The notes under the pieces are model-generated. The model did no database searches. It was not told where the DNA came from and saw only the letters and a list, made by a program, of their open reading frames with translations. Of a DNA stretch of 64,000 nt, positions 17,691-26,697 are shown piece after piece (the first letter of the stretch is position 1; each line of letters opens with the position of its first letter). The DNA lies in NCBI RefSeq assembly GCF_002367995.1, contig NZ_AP018207.1:5321963-5385962 (forward strand). Direction: 5' to 3'. The translations under genes were made by a program, and so were the position numbers. The DNA comes from Calothrix brevissima NIES-22 (GTDB lineage: Bacteria; Cyanobacteriota; Cyanobacteriia; Cyanobacteriales; Nostocaceae).

Positions 17691-18245
17691 GGAAGCAAAT
17701 TGAGATTTTTCCTCAAAGGAGGGGGCGTAAGCTTGTAGCAAAGTACTAACTTGGCGTAAAACTTCTTTACCTGTGTTTTTAGGCATGACAGGGGTTCTTG
17801 TGTTATTTGGGCGATCGAGGTTACGGTCTATCGCCTCACTGATTTGCTGGGCAATTAATTCTTGAAGTTCTGCCTTAGCCCTTTGACGTTGGTAGTTAGC
17901 GCCTTCTTCAGTTGTGGCGTATAGGGGCGGTAGACGGTTGAGGGCGTAAGCTGCAATATCCCCAACATCTAAGGTACTTTCGCTGGTAGCTTCGATTTCT
18001 GCTACTCTGGCGATCGCTTCTGTCAGTACCAACTCTTCCATGACGTTAATGAATTGTTTGCGAGGTACCGCCACAACTTCTCCTGTCAGTAGCGCCCCCA
18101 TTAGTCGATCTAACGCCATATATTCTTCGATTGAGAGTTCCGAGGCGTTATCACAGATGCGCCCGACTTCTGCTTCCATTGCTGGTGTCAGATAACCATC
18201 CTGGAGAGCCTGTTCAACAATTTTTTCAATACTCATAACGCTCAT
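17688..18245 (-). CDS. ComFB-family protein, probable cyclic dinucleotide receptor
   Basis: About 185 residues from ATG at 18245 (a GGTGG lies ten bases upstream); a longer frame to 18284 lacks support. The core at about 5-120 (EKIVEQALQ, MALDRLMGALLTGEV, ELVLTEAIARV, LDVGDIAAYALNRLPPLYAT) is the late-competence ComFB domain. Members of this family in cyanobacteria have recently been reported to bind c-di-GMP or c-di-AMP, including the cell-size regulator CdgR of Anabaena. The C-terminal part (about 125-185) is charged and low-complexity. A regulatory role in cell size, motility or competence is inference from the family. Confidence 0.82.
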   Translation of the reverse strand: MSVMSIEKIVEQALQDGYLTPAMEAEVGRICDNASELSIEEYMALDRLMGALLTGEVVAVPRKQFINVMEELVLTEAIARVAEIEATSESTLDVGDIAAYALNRLPPLYATTEEGANYQRQRAKAELQELIAQQISEAIDRNLDRPNNTRTPVMPKNTGKEVLRQVSTLLQAYAPSFEEKSQFAS

Positions 18246-18290
18246 TATTTTTAAGCCACCGCAGCAAAGTAGGGACGGTACCAATCTAGT

Positions 18291-18318
18291 TTATTTTGCC
18301 TAATTATAGGCAAAATAA
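18291..18318. promoter_or_regulatory. perfect 11-bp inverted repeat upstream of comFB-type gene
   Basis: TTATTTTGCCT (18291-18301) and AGGCAAAATAA (18308-18318) with a six-base spacer. It lies about 45 bp upstream of the ComFB-type start and 40 bp after the M23 peptidase stop. No T-run follows in either direction, so an operator or a processing site is as likely as a terminator. Confidence 0.5.
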
Positions 18319-18357
18319 TATACAAATGATGTACAGTCGCGATCAATATTATCTATG

Positions 18358-19293
18358 CTACTCAAAAATCTGAGTCCGCCAAGGTGTTGGATCAACGGAT
18401 TTGCCATTAACATATAGACCCCAGTGTAAATGAGGCCCTGTTGATGCTCCTGTTGAACCGACTGCGCCAATTAACTGGCCAGCCTTGACAATTTCGCCTT
18501 CTTTAACATTAATGCGACTGAGATGCATGAAAATACTTGTCACTCCTTGACCATGATCGATACCTACGACATTGCCATGAACCCGAAAACCTTCAGATAC
18601 TGTGCCAACCAAAGCTACTTTCCCTGCGGCTGGAGCAATTACAGCTGAACCCTGTGCACCAGCGTAGTCAACGCCACGATGATAATAATCACTGGCGAAT
18701 TCACCATTATAGTAACGGCGTACACCATAAATTGTACTCATACGTCCAGCATTTGGCTTTAAAAACTTGCCACTCCAATATTTTTGTGGAGTTTGTAAGG
18801 CTTTAAAAGCTGCTACTCGCTTTAGTTCCAGTTCTGTAGCTTGTACTCCGGCTTTTCCTGGCGGTAAATTAATCCGTTGGACGGGAAATTTGCGATTTCG
18901 CACCTGCAAGGATAGGTTTTGTACCTGACCATCCCCAGAGATTTGGATTGTTCTAGTTCCAGGTTTTTCTAGGGGAGTGGTGGGGATAAAAGCGCGGTAT
19001 TGATTGGGCGCTATTTCAAATGCTGGGTATGTTTGATCGCCAATTACCACTGTTGGGTTATTATCATTTACTGGATTGTCTAAATTGATCTCAACTGAAA
19101 TAGTATCGCCCAACTGGGGATTCTTCGGAGTTACCTCTACCTGCAATGCATCTACAGGCGCAGCTAAAGCAATGGGAAATGCTGCAAACATTCCCATAAC
19201 TAAATTTGTTGTCCAGCGATTGGCTGTCAAACCTTTGTTATTAAAACCAAGCAAGTTTTTTTGATTATTATCAGTCCGATCCTTGAGAGTCAT
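18358..19293 (-). CDS. M23-family (LytM) metallopeptidase
   Basis: Exported peptidoglycan endopeptidase or its inactive regulator. 311 residues: a hydrophobic signal segment at about 29-48 (TTNLVMGMFAAFPIALAAP), a beta-rich Ig-like N-terminal domain at about 50-135, and an M23 domain at about 175-308. Zinc ligands are present: HRGVDYA (His, Asp) and THLHWG (HxH) as GPHLHWG. So it is probably active. Family members act in cell separation and septal remodelling. Confidence 0.9.
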   Translation of the reverse strand: MTLKDRTDNNQKNLLGFNNKGLTANRWTTNLVMGMFAAFPIALAAPVDALQVEVTPKNPQLGDTISVEINLDNPVNDNNPTVVIGDQTYPAFEIAPNQYRAFIPTTPLEKPGTRTIQISGDGQVQNLSLQVRNRKFPVQRINLPPGKAGVQATELELKRVAAFKALQTPQKYWSGKFLKPNAGRMSTIYGVRRYYNGEFASDYYHRGVDYAGAQGSAVIAPAAGKVALVGTVSEGFRVHGNVVGIDHGQGVTSIFMHLSRINVKEGEIVKAGQLIGAVGSTGASTGPHLHWGLYVNGKSVDPTPWRTQIFE

Positions 19294-19587
19294 AGAGCCA
19301 CAAAAACTTTACGTCTGTGGACAACAGACTAGCTTACTACTACTCATGTTTCCTCATGAAAGAAAATGTTCTGTAGAAAGATAAATCTCTCTAAATTGTT
19401 CAGAGGCTAAACTCTAATTGCTTATTTGTCAAGAATCGGGAACGTTAATTGATTTAGCTATATTACTACCTCAGATGTGCAAGAGGTAACCTCAGGCAAA
19501 GCTATTTTGGGAACAACGGGTAGTTTAACTGTATTTTTTATTTTAATCTATCGATCTGTGGCAATTATTTTGATACTGTTACAAATT

Positions 19588-20559
19588 TTAGCCAAACCAG
19601 ACCAGCCATAGGGGAAGAGCTAGCAATAATCCCACAAAACTTAAGGCAATACTGCTGGCCAATAAACTGCGATCTAGGTCGTAAACTTCTGCCAAAATCA
19701 GTACAGAAAGCCCTGTAGGTGTTCCTGACATCAGTACTAGTACTAAACGTTGTTCGCCAATTATACCTAAATAGGTGGCACATAAACCCACTAATAGTGG
19801 CACTATCAAAACTTTGAGTAGGCTGGCTACTAAAGCCATCTGAAAATTTTTCCAGCCTTTCATGGCTTGCATTCGCAGACCAACTAGCAATAAAGCAAAG
19901 GCTATGACTACCCAAACTGCTTGTTCTAGCCCTGACTCAACTACTGCGGGCAATTTGATAAATTGAGTATTCAACCCAATAAAAAATGTCCACAAACTAG
20001 GGACAGTTAGCAAATCTCGCAACTGAATCCACCAATGATTTGTGGTTTGTCTGTTGCCAAAATAGCTAGCGATGAGAACAGCAATACCGTATGTGCCGAC
20101 AACGTTGTTAGTTACACTAAATAATACTGCCCAATCCATATTGGCTGGGCCTGTCAGCACTTGTGCGAGTGTTAAGCCAACGAAGCCTGTATTACCTAAT
20201 ATTGTCGCTAAAATAAAACTGCCTAAACTGGCTCGGTCTAAGGAGTTAACGCTAGGTACATCGAGATTTGTCTGTTCTAAGCTTGTTTGACGCTGGGCTA
20301 AAAATTGTAAACCCCAGCCAATTAATGATGCGAGAACCAGACTCACAATTAAAATGAGGATAGCGATCGCAGGTATTAATCCCCCATGCGATGAATCTGT
20401 GTGACGCGCTAAAACAAAAAGTTGTAGAGGAACTCCTACCCAGTAAAGCATATACCCCAGTAATTTGAGAAAACTATCGGGTATAAACCGAGACAGTATC
20501 ATTCCTAGACCAATCCAGGTGAATAGAGGAGTATAAGCATTGACTAGGTTTTCAATCAT
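19588..20559 (-). CDS. AEC-family (auxin efflux carrier-like) transporter
   Basis: Inner-membrane carrier of 323 residues, about ten membrane spans in two halves. The ENLVNAYTPLFTWIGLGMILSRF beginning and the LLVGLRMQAMKG and SGTPTGLSVLILAEVYDLD segments are characteristic of the AEC family. Substrate unknown; bacterial members often move dicarboxylates or similar anions. Short gap downstream to the M23 gene (about 290 bp, no feature seen). Confidence 0.85.
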   Translation of the reverse strand: MIENLVNAYTPLFTWIGLGMILSRFIPDSFLKLLGYMLYWVGVPLQLFVLARHTDSSHGGLIPAIAILILIVSLVLASLIGWGLQFLAQRQTSLEQTNLDVPSVNSLDRASLGSFILATILGNTGFVGLTLAQVLTGPANMDWAVLFSVTNNVVGTYGIAVLIASYFGNRQTTNHWWIQLRDLLTVPSLWTFFIGLNTQFIKLPAVVESGLEQAVWVVIAFALLLVGLRMQAMKGWKNFQMALVASLLKVLIVPLLVGLCATYLGIIGEQRLVLVLMSGTPTGLSVLILAEVYDLDRSLLASSIALSFVGLLLALPLWLVWFG

Positions 20560-20567
20560 TTAGTCAG

Positions 20568-20587
20568 AGACGCGATTAATCGCGTCT
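20568..20587. repeat. 20-bp perfect palindrome
   Basis: AGACGCGATTAATCGCGTCT just upstream of the AEC transporter start. Its core ACGCGATTAATCGCGT recurs at 13587-13602, so it is a dispersed palindromic repeat rather than a specific operator. Confidence 0.6.
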
Positions 20588-20595
20588 GTACGGTT

Positions 20596-20706
20596 GTCAG
20601 TTGTCAGTTGTCAATCGTCAGTTGTTAAGTGTCAGTTGTCAAGGTTAATTAATATGAATTAGAGATTGTTGACGGTTGACGGTTGACGGTTGACTATTGA
20701 CTATTA
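20596..20706. repeat. GTCAGTT and GTTGACG heptanucleotide repeats
   Basis: Two STRR tracts: CAGTTGT-type units at 20596-20640 and four GTTGACG/TTGACTA-type units at 20668-20706. The second runs into the stop codon region of the devA-type gene and encodes its last residues. Confidence 0.7.
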
Positions 20707-21419
20707 ATTGTTGACTGTTGAGTTTTGATTTTTGGTTTTAATTTACCGTCTTCGAGATGGACTATGCGATCGGCAATATCGAGAATACGGTTGTCATGGG
20801 TCACCATGAGGATAGTACAGCCTTGCTCTTTAGCTAATTTTTGCATGAGGTTGACCACATCTCGACCAGATTGACTATCGAGGGCGGCTGTGGGTTCATC
20901 GGCTAGGACAATTGGCGGATGGCTGACTAATGCACGAGCGATCGCTACTCTTTGTTTTTGACCGCCTGAGAGTTGATCGGGATAATAATGGAGGCAATGT
21001 CCTAATCCTACCTGCTCTAAAATCTGGGCTGAACGCCTGAGTATTTCCGGTAATTCAATATCCTGGTGTAATTCCAAGCCCATTTTCACGTTTTGCAGTA
21101 CGGTTAAACTTCCATGTAAATTATGTGCTTGAAAAATATAACCGTTATGCCGTCTCGCTGCTAATAGTTCTCTTGGACTAGCACCGCAGAGTTCCCTATC
21201 TAATATGCGCAAACTACCAGCTTGAGTAGAACGTAAGCCACCTACTAAGGTAAGAAGTGTAGTTTTACCCGATCCAGATGGCCCGGTCATAATAATAATT
21301 TCGCCACTATTAATTTCTAGGTTGATATTAAATAAAACTTGCTTGCGGAGTTTACCGTAACCAAAAAAATGATGGAGATTTTTGATAGAAATGGGAATGG
21401 GGCATGGGGCATTGGGCAT
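20694..21419 (-). CDS. devA: DevA-type ABC transporter ATPase
   Basis: ATP-binding subunit of a DevBCA-type (MacB-like) exporter; in Anabaena the founding system exports heterocyst glycolipids with TolC. 241 residues with Walker A GPSGSGKTTLL (about 46), signature LSGGQKQR (about 146), Walker B VLADEPTAALD (about 170) and H-loop VTHD. FGYGKLRKQVLFNINLEI near the N-terminus is typical of DevA. The first ten or so residues (MPNAPCPIPIS) are encoded by a dispersed GGGCATTGGGCATG-type repeat, and the last ones by a TTGACTA repeat, so both ends are altered. Several devBCA paralogs exist in such genomes; this may not be the heterocyst one. Confidence 0.88.
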   Translation of the reverse strand: MPNAPCPIPISIKNLHHFFGYGKLRKQVLFNINLEINSGEIIIMTGPSGSGKTTLLTLVGGLRSTQAGSLRILDRELCGASPRELLAARRHNGYIFQAHNLHGSLTVLQNVKMGLELHQDIELPEILRRSAQILEQVGLGHCLHYYPDQLSGGQKQRVAIARALVSHPPIVLADEPTAALDSQSGRDVVNLMQKLAKEQGCTILMVTHDNRILDIADRIVHLEDGKLKPKIKTQQSTINSQ

Positions 21420-21490
21420 GGGACAAGGAGGACAAGGGGGACAAGGAGGACAAAGGGGACTAATGACTAATGACTAATGACTAATGACAT
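21407..21490. repeat. simple repeats between devC and devA
   Basis: GGGCATGGGG-type repeat (21395-21425), then GGACAAGGA/GGGACAAGG units (21421-21460), then four CTAATGA heptamers (21461-21488). They fill the whole 71-bp gap and extend into the first codons of devA, so the natural ribosome binding site of devA is probably lost or repeat-derived. Confidence 0.75.
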
Positions 21491-22726
21491 TTAAAACATA
21501 TCAGCAGGGTCGGTAGAACGGAGTTTACGGGTGGCGATCGCTCCTGAAATTACACACATGACTATAGTAAGAATTAATACTTGCAATGCTCTAATAGTAG
21601 TCATGTACATAGGTAAATTTGTGGCATTGCGAGTTAGATAATAAAGTAATAAAGATACTCCTGTACCGGGGATAAAACCTAACATTGCCAAAATTACTGC
21701 TTCTTCAAAGACTATGCCTAATAGGTATAAATTGCGATAACCCATTGCTTTAAAGGTGGCATATTCTTTGACATGGGCGTTGACATCTGTAGATAGGACT
21801 TGATAAACCAGAATTACGCCTACAGAAAAACCCATTGATACACCTAAGTTAAAAATAAATCCGATGGGGGAATTGGTACTCCAAAAGTCATTTTCAAATT
21901 CAATAAATTCTTCGTGGGTGAGTATTTTAACTTCATTTCCTAAATGGGATTTTAACTGTGCTATTACCTGTTGTTTATCAACACCTGGTTGGACTCGAAT
22001 TAAACCAAGACTGATGCTACCTGCTGGTTGTTGGGGAAGTAATCGCAGAAAGTTTTCATCACTCGTTATTAAAGTCCCATCAGCGCCAAAGGAAGCACCA
22101 ACTTTAAATAGTCCACTAATAGTTGCTGTTTGGCGTTCGATTTCAGTTTTTATCGAGTTACCTTGTTCAATTTGGGTAATAGTTTGTTGATATTCTCCTC
22201 TTGCACCCCGATCAAAAATGAAGGTGTAGGGCTGTTTAATTGTCTGTAATTGTTGATTAACTTCTGGTAAGTTAAAAACTGGTTTATCTGGATTAAACCC
22301 AATAACAAGAATGTCTGTATTTTTTCTGGTTTGGGGATTTTTCCAAACCATAATGCTGGTATAAATTCCCTCGGCTGACTTTACCCCTGGTACATCCATT
22401 GCTTGGTAAAGTCGTCTGCGAGAAAAGTTAGACATTCTTTGAAAGTTACGGCTATGGGAACCGATGACAACAATATCTGTGCGTAAACTGCGATGTAGTC
22501 TAGTGTTGCTGTCATATAATGCACTTTGAAAGCCAAATTGCATAAACATCAGAACATCAGCAAAAGCAATTCCTGACAATGCTACTAGTAGGCGACTTTT
22601 TTCATGACTTAGTTGTAGCCATCCTAACGGTGTTCTTCGTTGCAATTGTTGGATGAATTGTTTCATAGGTTCTGATGGAGAAATAATTTCGTAGTGAGTT
22701 AGCGCTGTCTTGGAGGTTTCACCCAT
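21491..22726 (-). CDS. devC: DevC-type ABC transporter permease
   Basis: Permease of the MacB/DevC type with four membrane spans: one near the N-terminus (LLVALSGIAFADVLMFMQFGF, about 47-67), a large periplasmic domain, and three near the C-terminus (about 280-400). ENDFWSTNSPIGFIFNLGVSMGF and the ending ATRKLRSTDPADMF are characteristic of the family. The product of 411 residues is about 20 longer than typical; an internal ATG at 22666 (starting MKQFIQQLQRRTPLGWLQL) would give the usual length. Middle gene of the operon, 141 bp after devB. Confidence 0.88.
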   Translation of the reverse strand: MGETSKTALTHYEIISPSEPMKQFIQQLQRRTPLGWLQLSHEKSRLLVALSGIAFADVLMFMQFGFQSALYDSNTRLHRSLRTDIVVIGSHSRNFQRMSNFSRRRLYQAMDVPGVKSAEGIYTSIMVWKNPQTRKNTDILVIGFNPDKPVFNLPEVNQQLQTIKQPYTFIFDRGARGEYQQTITQIEQGNSIKTEIERQTATISGLFKVGASFGADGTLITSDENFLRLLPQQPAGSISLGLIRVQPGVDKQQVIAQLKSHLGNEVKILTHEEFIEFENDFWSTNSPIGFIFNLGVSMGFSVGVILVYQVLSTDVNAHVKEYATFKAMGYRNLYLLGIVFEEAVILAMLGFIPGTGVSLLLYYLTRNATNLPMYMTTIRALQVLILTIVMCVISGAIATRKLRSTDPADMF

Positions 22727-22867
22727 GAGTGACTAACGAACTCGAAGAGTTAGGAATTTATTCCTGTGTTTTATAACTACGAATGCATCACAATTAATGA
22801 ATTACAGAACTATTAGCTTGTCCGGTTGATTTTCAGAAAAGAATTTAAGGGCAAAATCAGCAAATTT

Positions 22868-24067
22868 TTAAAGTTGAATGACTACTTTGATTTGCATATT
22901 GGTAAATTTGGCGGCTTTATTACTGGAAACTGGATCTAAACGCACGCGCACTTCAATGACTCGTCCGTCAATGTTACTAGAGGGATCGGTATTAACAACG
23001 TTTTGGCGGCGTACTTGTAAGCCAATCCAATCTACTGTTCCTTGTAATTGTTCGGGGAAAAAATCATTGATTACTTGCACTTTTTGTCCTGGTTGGACTT
23101 TGCTGATGTCGCTTTCGTAAACTTCAGCAATAGCGTACATTTGCTTGGTTTGTCCGAGATTGATGATTCCGTCATCAGAAATGATTTCTCCGGGATGGGT
23201 ATGAATCTCAAATACTTGACCATCTTGGGGCGATCGCACGTAAGCTTGTTGTAAGTTTACTTTGGCTACATTCATGGCAGCTACAGCACGTTGCACTTCG
23301 GCTTGTGCAGCTGCGACATCTACACCGCGAACTTCTGCAATTTGTTCTAAGTTGGCGCTGGCTTCTTTAATTTGTTGTTGGCTGGCTGACTGGATTTGCT
23401 GTAACTCGGCTTTAGCGGCTTGTAAAGTTTTGCGTTCTGTTTCTAAATTGAGGCGTTTGCTATCTTTCTGGGAAGCGGAAACGGCTCCTTGTGCGTATAA
23501 CTGCTGATAACGGTTGTCTTCTTCAGTTGCGTTTTTTACTTGTGCTTCTAAACGCTCAATTGTGGCGATTTGGGATGCAATCTGGCCTTTGCGTTCAGCT
23601 GCTAAACGCGCGATCGCGGCTTTTTGGGCGACAATTTCACCTGGTTTGGCTCCAGCTTTGGTTTTGGCTAAATTCGCCTGAGCTACTTTGACTTGTTCTT
23701 GTGCTTCTTTTAAGGCTGCTTGTAAGCGATCGCGGCTGTCTAAAATTGCAATAACTTGATTTTTTTGGACTCTATCTCCTTCTTTAACTAATAACTGTTC
23801 TACCCGGCTACCTTGGGCAGTTACAGTAGCAGAAATTTTAATTATTTCCCCCTTGGGTGATAGCTTGCCTAAAGCCGTTACTGTTTTAATTTCTGGGAGT
23901 TGTTTTGCTGTTGTTTGTAAATTTGCATTTTCGGAATATCGCCACTTTTTTACTGTATAAAAGCTGATTCCGCTCGCTAATAAAGATGCAACCACACTGA
24001 TAAAAACAGATATACGCAGAATTGACTTAGGGGACAATCTGTACCCTAACTTTGAGTGTTGCACCAT
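22868..24067 (-). CDS. devB: DevB-type membrane fusion protein
   Basis: Periplasmic adaptor (HlyD/MacA-like) linking the DevCA pump to an outer-membrane TolC. 399 residues: N-terminal span at about 18-38, lipoyl/barrel sequences at about 60-110 and 265-395, and between them a long alpha-helical hairpin (about 110-260) rich in Ala, Gln, Glu and Lys. It is noticeably shorter than the classical Anabaena DevB (about 470 residues, from memory), suggesting a paralog. AGAGG seven bases before the ATG is a fair ribosome binding site. A MITE-like element begins 42 bp upstream of the start codon. Confidence 0.86.
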   Translation of the reverse strand: MVQHSKLGYRLSPKSILRISVFISVVASLLASGISFYTVKKWRYSENANLQTTAKQLPEIKTVTALGKLSPKGEIIKISATVTAQGSRVEQLLVKEGDRVQKNQVIAILDSRDRLQAALKEAQEQVKVAQANLAKTKAGAKPGEIVAQKAAIARLAAERKGQIASQIATIERLEAQVKNATEEDNRYQQLYAQGAVSASQKDSKRLNLETERKTLQAAKAELQQIQSASQQQIKEASANLEQIAEVRGVDVAAAQAEVQRAVAAMNVAKVNLQQAYVRSPQDGQVFEIHTHPGEIISDDGIINLGQTKQMYAIAEVYESDISKVQPGQKVQVINDFFPEQLQGTVDWIGLQVRRQNVVNTDPSSNIDGRVIEVRVRLDPVSSNKAAKFTNMQIKVVIQL

Positions 24068-24108
24068 ATATTACCTCTTACTGGTGGCGCAGGAAGTTTA
24101 ATAATTTG

Positions 24109-24269
24109 GGGAGCATCCCAAATGTGCAAAAACGCCCTCACCCTATAAGGGTGGGGCTAGAAATACGAAGCCTGCCTTCTTTTGCTAAAAGTTTGATAGC
24201 CTGCGAAGGCAGGCTTTGTTGGTATAGCAATACCCTAGAAGGGTATTGCGTCAAAATTGGGATGCTCCC
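24109..24269. mobile_element. MITE-like element with 13-bp terminal inverted repeats, upstream of devB
   Basis: GGGAGCATCCCAA (24109-24121) and TTGGGATGCTCCC (24257-24269) are perfect inverted ends of a 161-bp non-coding element. Inside are three more hairpins: GCCCTCACCCT/AGGGTGGGGC near 24145, AAGCCTGCCTTC (24168-24179)/GAAGGCAGGCTT (24205-24216), and AATACCCT/AGGGTATT near 24238. The two internal modules recur in the element at 47231-47354. It separates devB from its upstream DNA. Confidence 0.75.
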
Positions 24270-24702
24270 ATAATTCGTAGTTCGTAATTCGTAATTCGTA
24301 ATTATCAAAGTTTTCCTGAATTTAGATTTTGGCAGTTTGGCGAATTGGTATAGCATGATGTGAATTTATACAGCAAAAACAAGCCTTTCTGAAAATGGAA
24401 AGACTTATATTGTTTTGAACTACTTTTGTTGTTTAAACGTATGGCAGTATGTTAGATTAGAAAATTTTTCGCGGCTGTAACAGCGCCAACAGTCATAGTT
24501 AAATAATGAGATTTGGTGACTTTATGAATTGGGCATTGGGCATGGGGCATGGGGCATTGGGCATTGAAACAATTTTGGATTTTGGATTTTGGATTTTAGA
24601 TTGGAATCCAAAAGACGCTCGCGGACTCGCTAACGCTGCGCTATCGCAAATCTAAAATCTAAAATTCCTTGTCCCCCTTCCCTTGTCCCTCTGCCTCCTG
24701 CC
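24270..24702. repeat. repeat-rich gap between the devBCA operon and the AAA+ gene
   Basis: Contains TAATTCG heptamers (24270-24302), GGGCATTGGGCATG units (24535-24566), TTTTGGA units (24572-24600), a GCTCGCGGACTCGCTAACGC stretch near 24616 and CTTGTCCC-type repeats at 24666-24700. The devB promoter should be in the unique part (about 24303-24530). No ORF with coding character. Confidence 0.65.
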
Positions 24703-26697
24703 TCAACTCCAACTGCCAATTTCTGCTTCTGTCAATGGTTTCTCTAATTTGCTGTATTCTGTTTGTGCGGCGCGGAGTACGTGTTTCATCTGTACGGCTT
24801 CGCCAGCGTCGGCGGCTAGGAAGGCGGCATTAAGGGCAATGTTACGAATGTTACCGCCGGCTACGTTGAGGCGGGCTAATTTAACTACGTCTAAGTCGGC
24901 TATGGGTGTGCTGGGTGGAAAGATTCGCCGCCAAATTTCGGTTCTTTGGGCGGCGTCGGGGAAGGGGAATTGCACGACGAAGCGAATGCGGCGGAGGAAG
25001 GCGGTATCAATGGCGCTTTTCAGGTTGGTGGTTAATAAGGCTAATCCTGGGTAGGATTCCATGCGTTGTAGTAGATAGCTGACTTCTATATTGGCATAGC
25101 GATCGCGCGCGTCTTTCACTTCGCTACGTTTGCCAAATAAAGCATCGGCTTCATCAAATAATAAAATTACTCCGCCTTGTTCGGCAGCATCAAAGACTCG
25201 GCGTAAATTTTTCTCTGTCTCGCCAATATATTTACTCACAACTGATGATAAATCTATGCGATACAAATCAAGCCGTAATTGATTCGCTAAAACTTCCGCC
25301 GCTAAGGTTTTACCTGTACCGCTAGCACCTGCAAATAAGGCACTAATTCCCAAACCTCGCGCACTCTTCCCGGCAAATCCCCATGTGTTATATACAGTAC
25401 TTCTCTGGCGAACATGGGCAGCAATATCACGGAGAATTTGTTTTTGGGTTTCTGGTAATACTAAGTCTTCCCAATCGGCAACTGGCTCAATCCACTGGGC
25501 TAATTCATCTAAGCGCGGTCTTGCTTGAATGCGGCAAGCATCCCATAAAATATCAGTGAGGTTGTTTTGTTGTGACTGTGCTAATTGTCCTGCGGCTTCA
25601 GCACAAGCAGCGTGAATAGTTGCGGGGCTAAGGTTAAATTGTTCGACTAATATTTTTACCTGTCCGTTAAGTTGAGGCGCAATATCTGATAATGCTGCTT
25701 GCCAAACTGCGCTTTGTTCTTTGGCGGTGGGTTGCTGGATGTCAAAACTAACTAATAAGCGTTGGGGTAAACGCATTCTTTCGCGGCTGTTGATGAAGAT
25801 ATAGCCATTGGTGCGTTCGATGAAATGAGCGATCGCATTTAATCGGGCGGCATCATTTATATCTAGTTCATCGCAATCTATAATTAAGGCACTCTTACTT
25901 AAGATCGTTTCCCTCGTCCACAGCCGAATCAAGTTATCTAATTCTGATGGTAGTAGGGGTATGACTTGGGCGGGCATTACCCACAAGTGCATTTTCTGGA
26001 TCTGACAAATTTGACTGGCGATCGCTCTTTTACTACTGCTTTCTTTACCACATAATTGCACTATTGGCAAGATATTGGTTTTAGTTTGATTCCAGACGGC
26101 TGTAACTTTCTGGGCTAAAGCGGCGTGTGATGGCACTAATTCACCCATCTGGGGTACAGGTTCAATAATTCCGGCGAGGCGTTCGTCTAGATATTGAATA
26201 CCTACTAAATAATGCAGAATGCGTTCGTCAAGTCTTAGGGGGCTGAGGGTTAAGGTGTGGGCTTCCCCGACTTGAATTAAGCGCCAACGCCGTAAAGCTG
26301 CGTTAGGTGCGATCGCATCCCAATGGGGGTAAGCAAGGGCGGCTAGGGCTAAACTAAGAGTAGGATAAGCTTTTTGGGCATCTCCTTGAGCGATCGCACA
26401 CAACCGGGCAAAATCTCCGTTTAATTCCATCCCGGCACACAACAGTAATAAGTCTCGCTCAAAGCCGGATAATTCAAATAATCGGCAGAGCTTATCTAAA
26501 GCTGATGGTGCAGGCATAGCCGCAGCTGCTTGCTGTACAGCTTGCTGTCTGGCGGTGGCTTGGGCTATTAGCTCTGGTGGATGGGGTAAACTCGTCGTAT
26601 AACTTTCTAACGCACCACGTACCACAGCTAAAGCAGCCGAGAGATATTGCTGGTTTGCGTCGTGCCAATTCTGGTTAATAAATGTTTCAGTATTCAT
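24703..26697 (-). CDS. AAA+ ATPase of contractile injection system type (Afp15/Pvc15-like)
   Basis: 664 residues. The N-terminal two-thirds carry the helical and degenerate ATPase-like region found in Afp15/Pvc15 proteins (FELSGFERDLLLLCAGMELN near 73; a degenerate first ATPase domain). The C-terminal AAA+ domain (about 420-650) is intact: Walker A LFAGASGTGKTLAAEVLA (about 453), Walker B VILLFDEADALFGKRSEV (about 515), and the Arg-finger region TAFLRRIRFVVQFPFPD. In extracellular contractile injection systems this ATPase is needed for assembly. Its start overlaps the stop of the DUF4255 gene by four bases (ATGA), implying translational coupling. No other injection-system gene is seen nearby. 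Family assignment is strong, function in this organism inferred. Confidence 0.85.
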   Translation of the reverse strand: MNTETFINQNWHDANQQYLSAALAVVRGALESYTTSLPHPPELIAQATARQQAVQQAAAAMPAPSALDKLCRLFELSGFERDLLLLCAGMELNGDFARLCAIAQGDAQKAYPTLSLALAALAYPHWDAIAPNAALRRWRLIQVGEAHTLTLSPLRLDERILHYLVGIQYLDERLAGIIEPVPQMGELVPSHAALAQKVTAVWNQTKTNILPIVQLCGKESSSKRAIASQICQIQKMHLWVMPAQVIPLLPSELDNLIRLWTRETILSKSALIIDCDELDINDAARLNAIAHFIERTNGYIFINSRERMRLPQRLLVSFDIQQPTAKEQSAVWQAALSDIAPQLNGQVKILVEQFNLSPATIHAACAEAAGQLAQSQQNNLTDILWDACRIQARPRLDELAQWIEPVADWEDLVLPETQKQILRDIAAHVRQRSTVYNTWGFAGKSARGLGISALFAGASGTGKTLAAEVLANQLRLDLYRIDLSSVVSKYIGETEKNLRRVFDAAEQGGVILLFDEADALFGKRSEVKDARDRYANIEVSYLLQRMESYPGLALLTTNLKSAIDTAFLRRIRFVVQFPFPDAAQRTEIWRRIFPPSTPIADLDVVKLARLNVAGGNIRNIALNAAFLAADAGEAVQMKHVLRAAQTEYSKLEKPLTEAEIGSWS

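Noticed and set aside
24270..24530. NtcA site (GTA-N8-TAC) upstream of the devBCA operon
   Set aside because: I scanned by eye for it and found no convincing match; near-matches fall in TAATTCG repeats.
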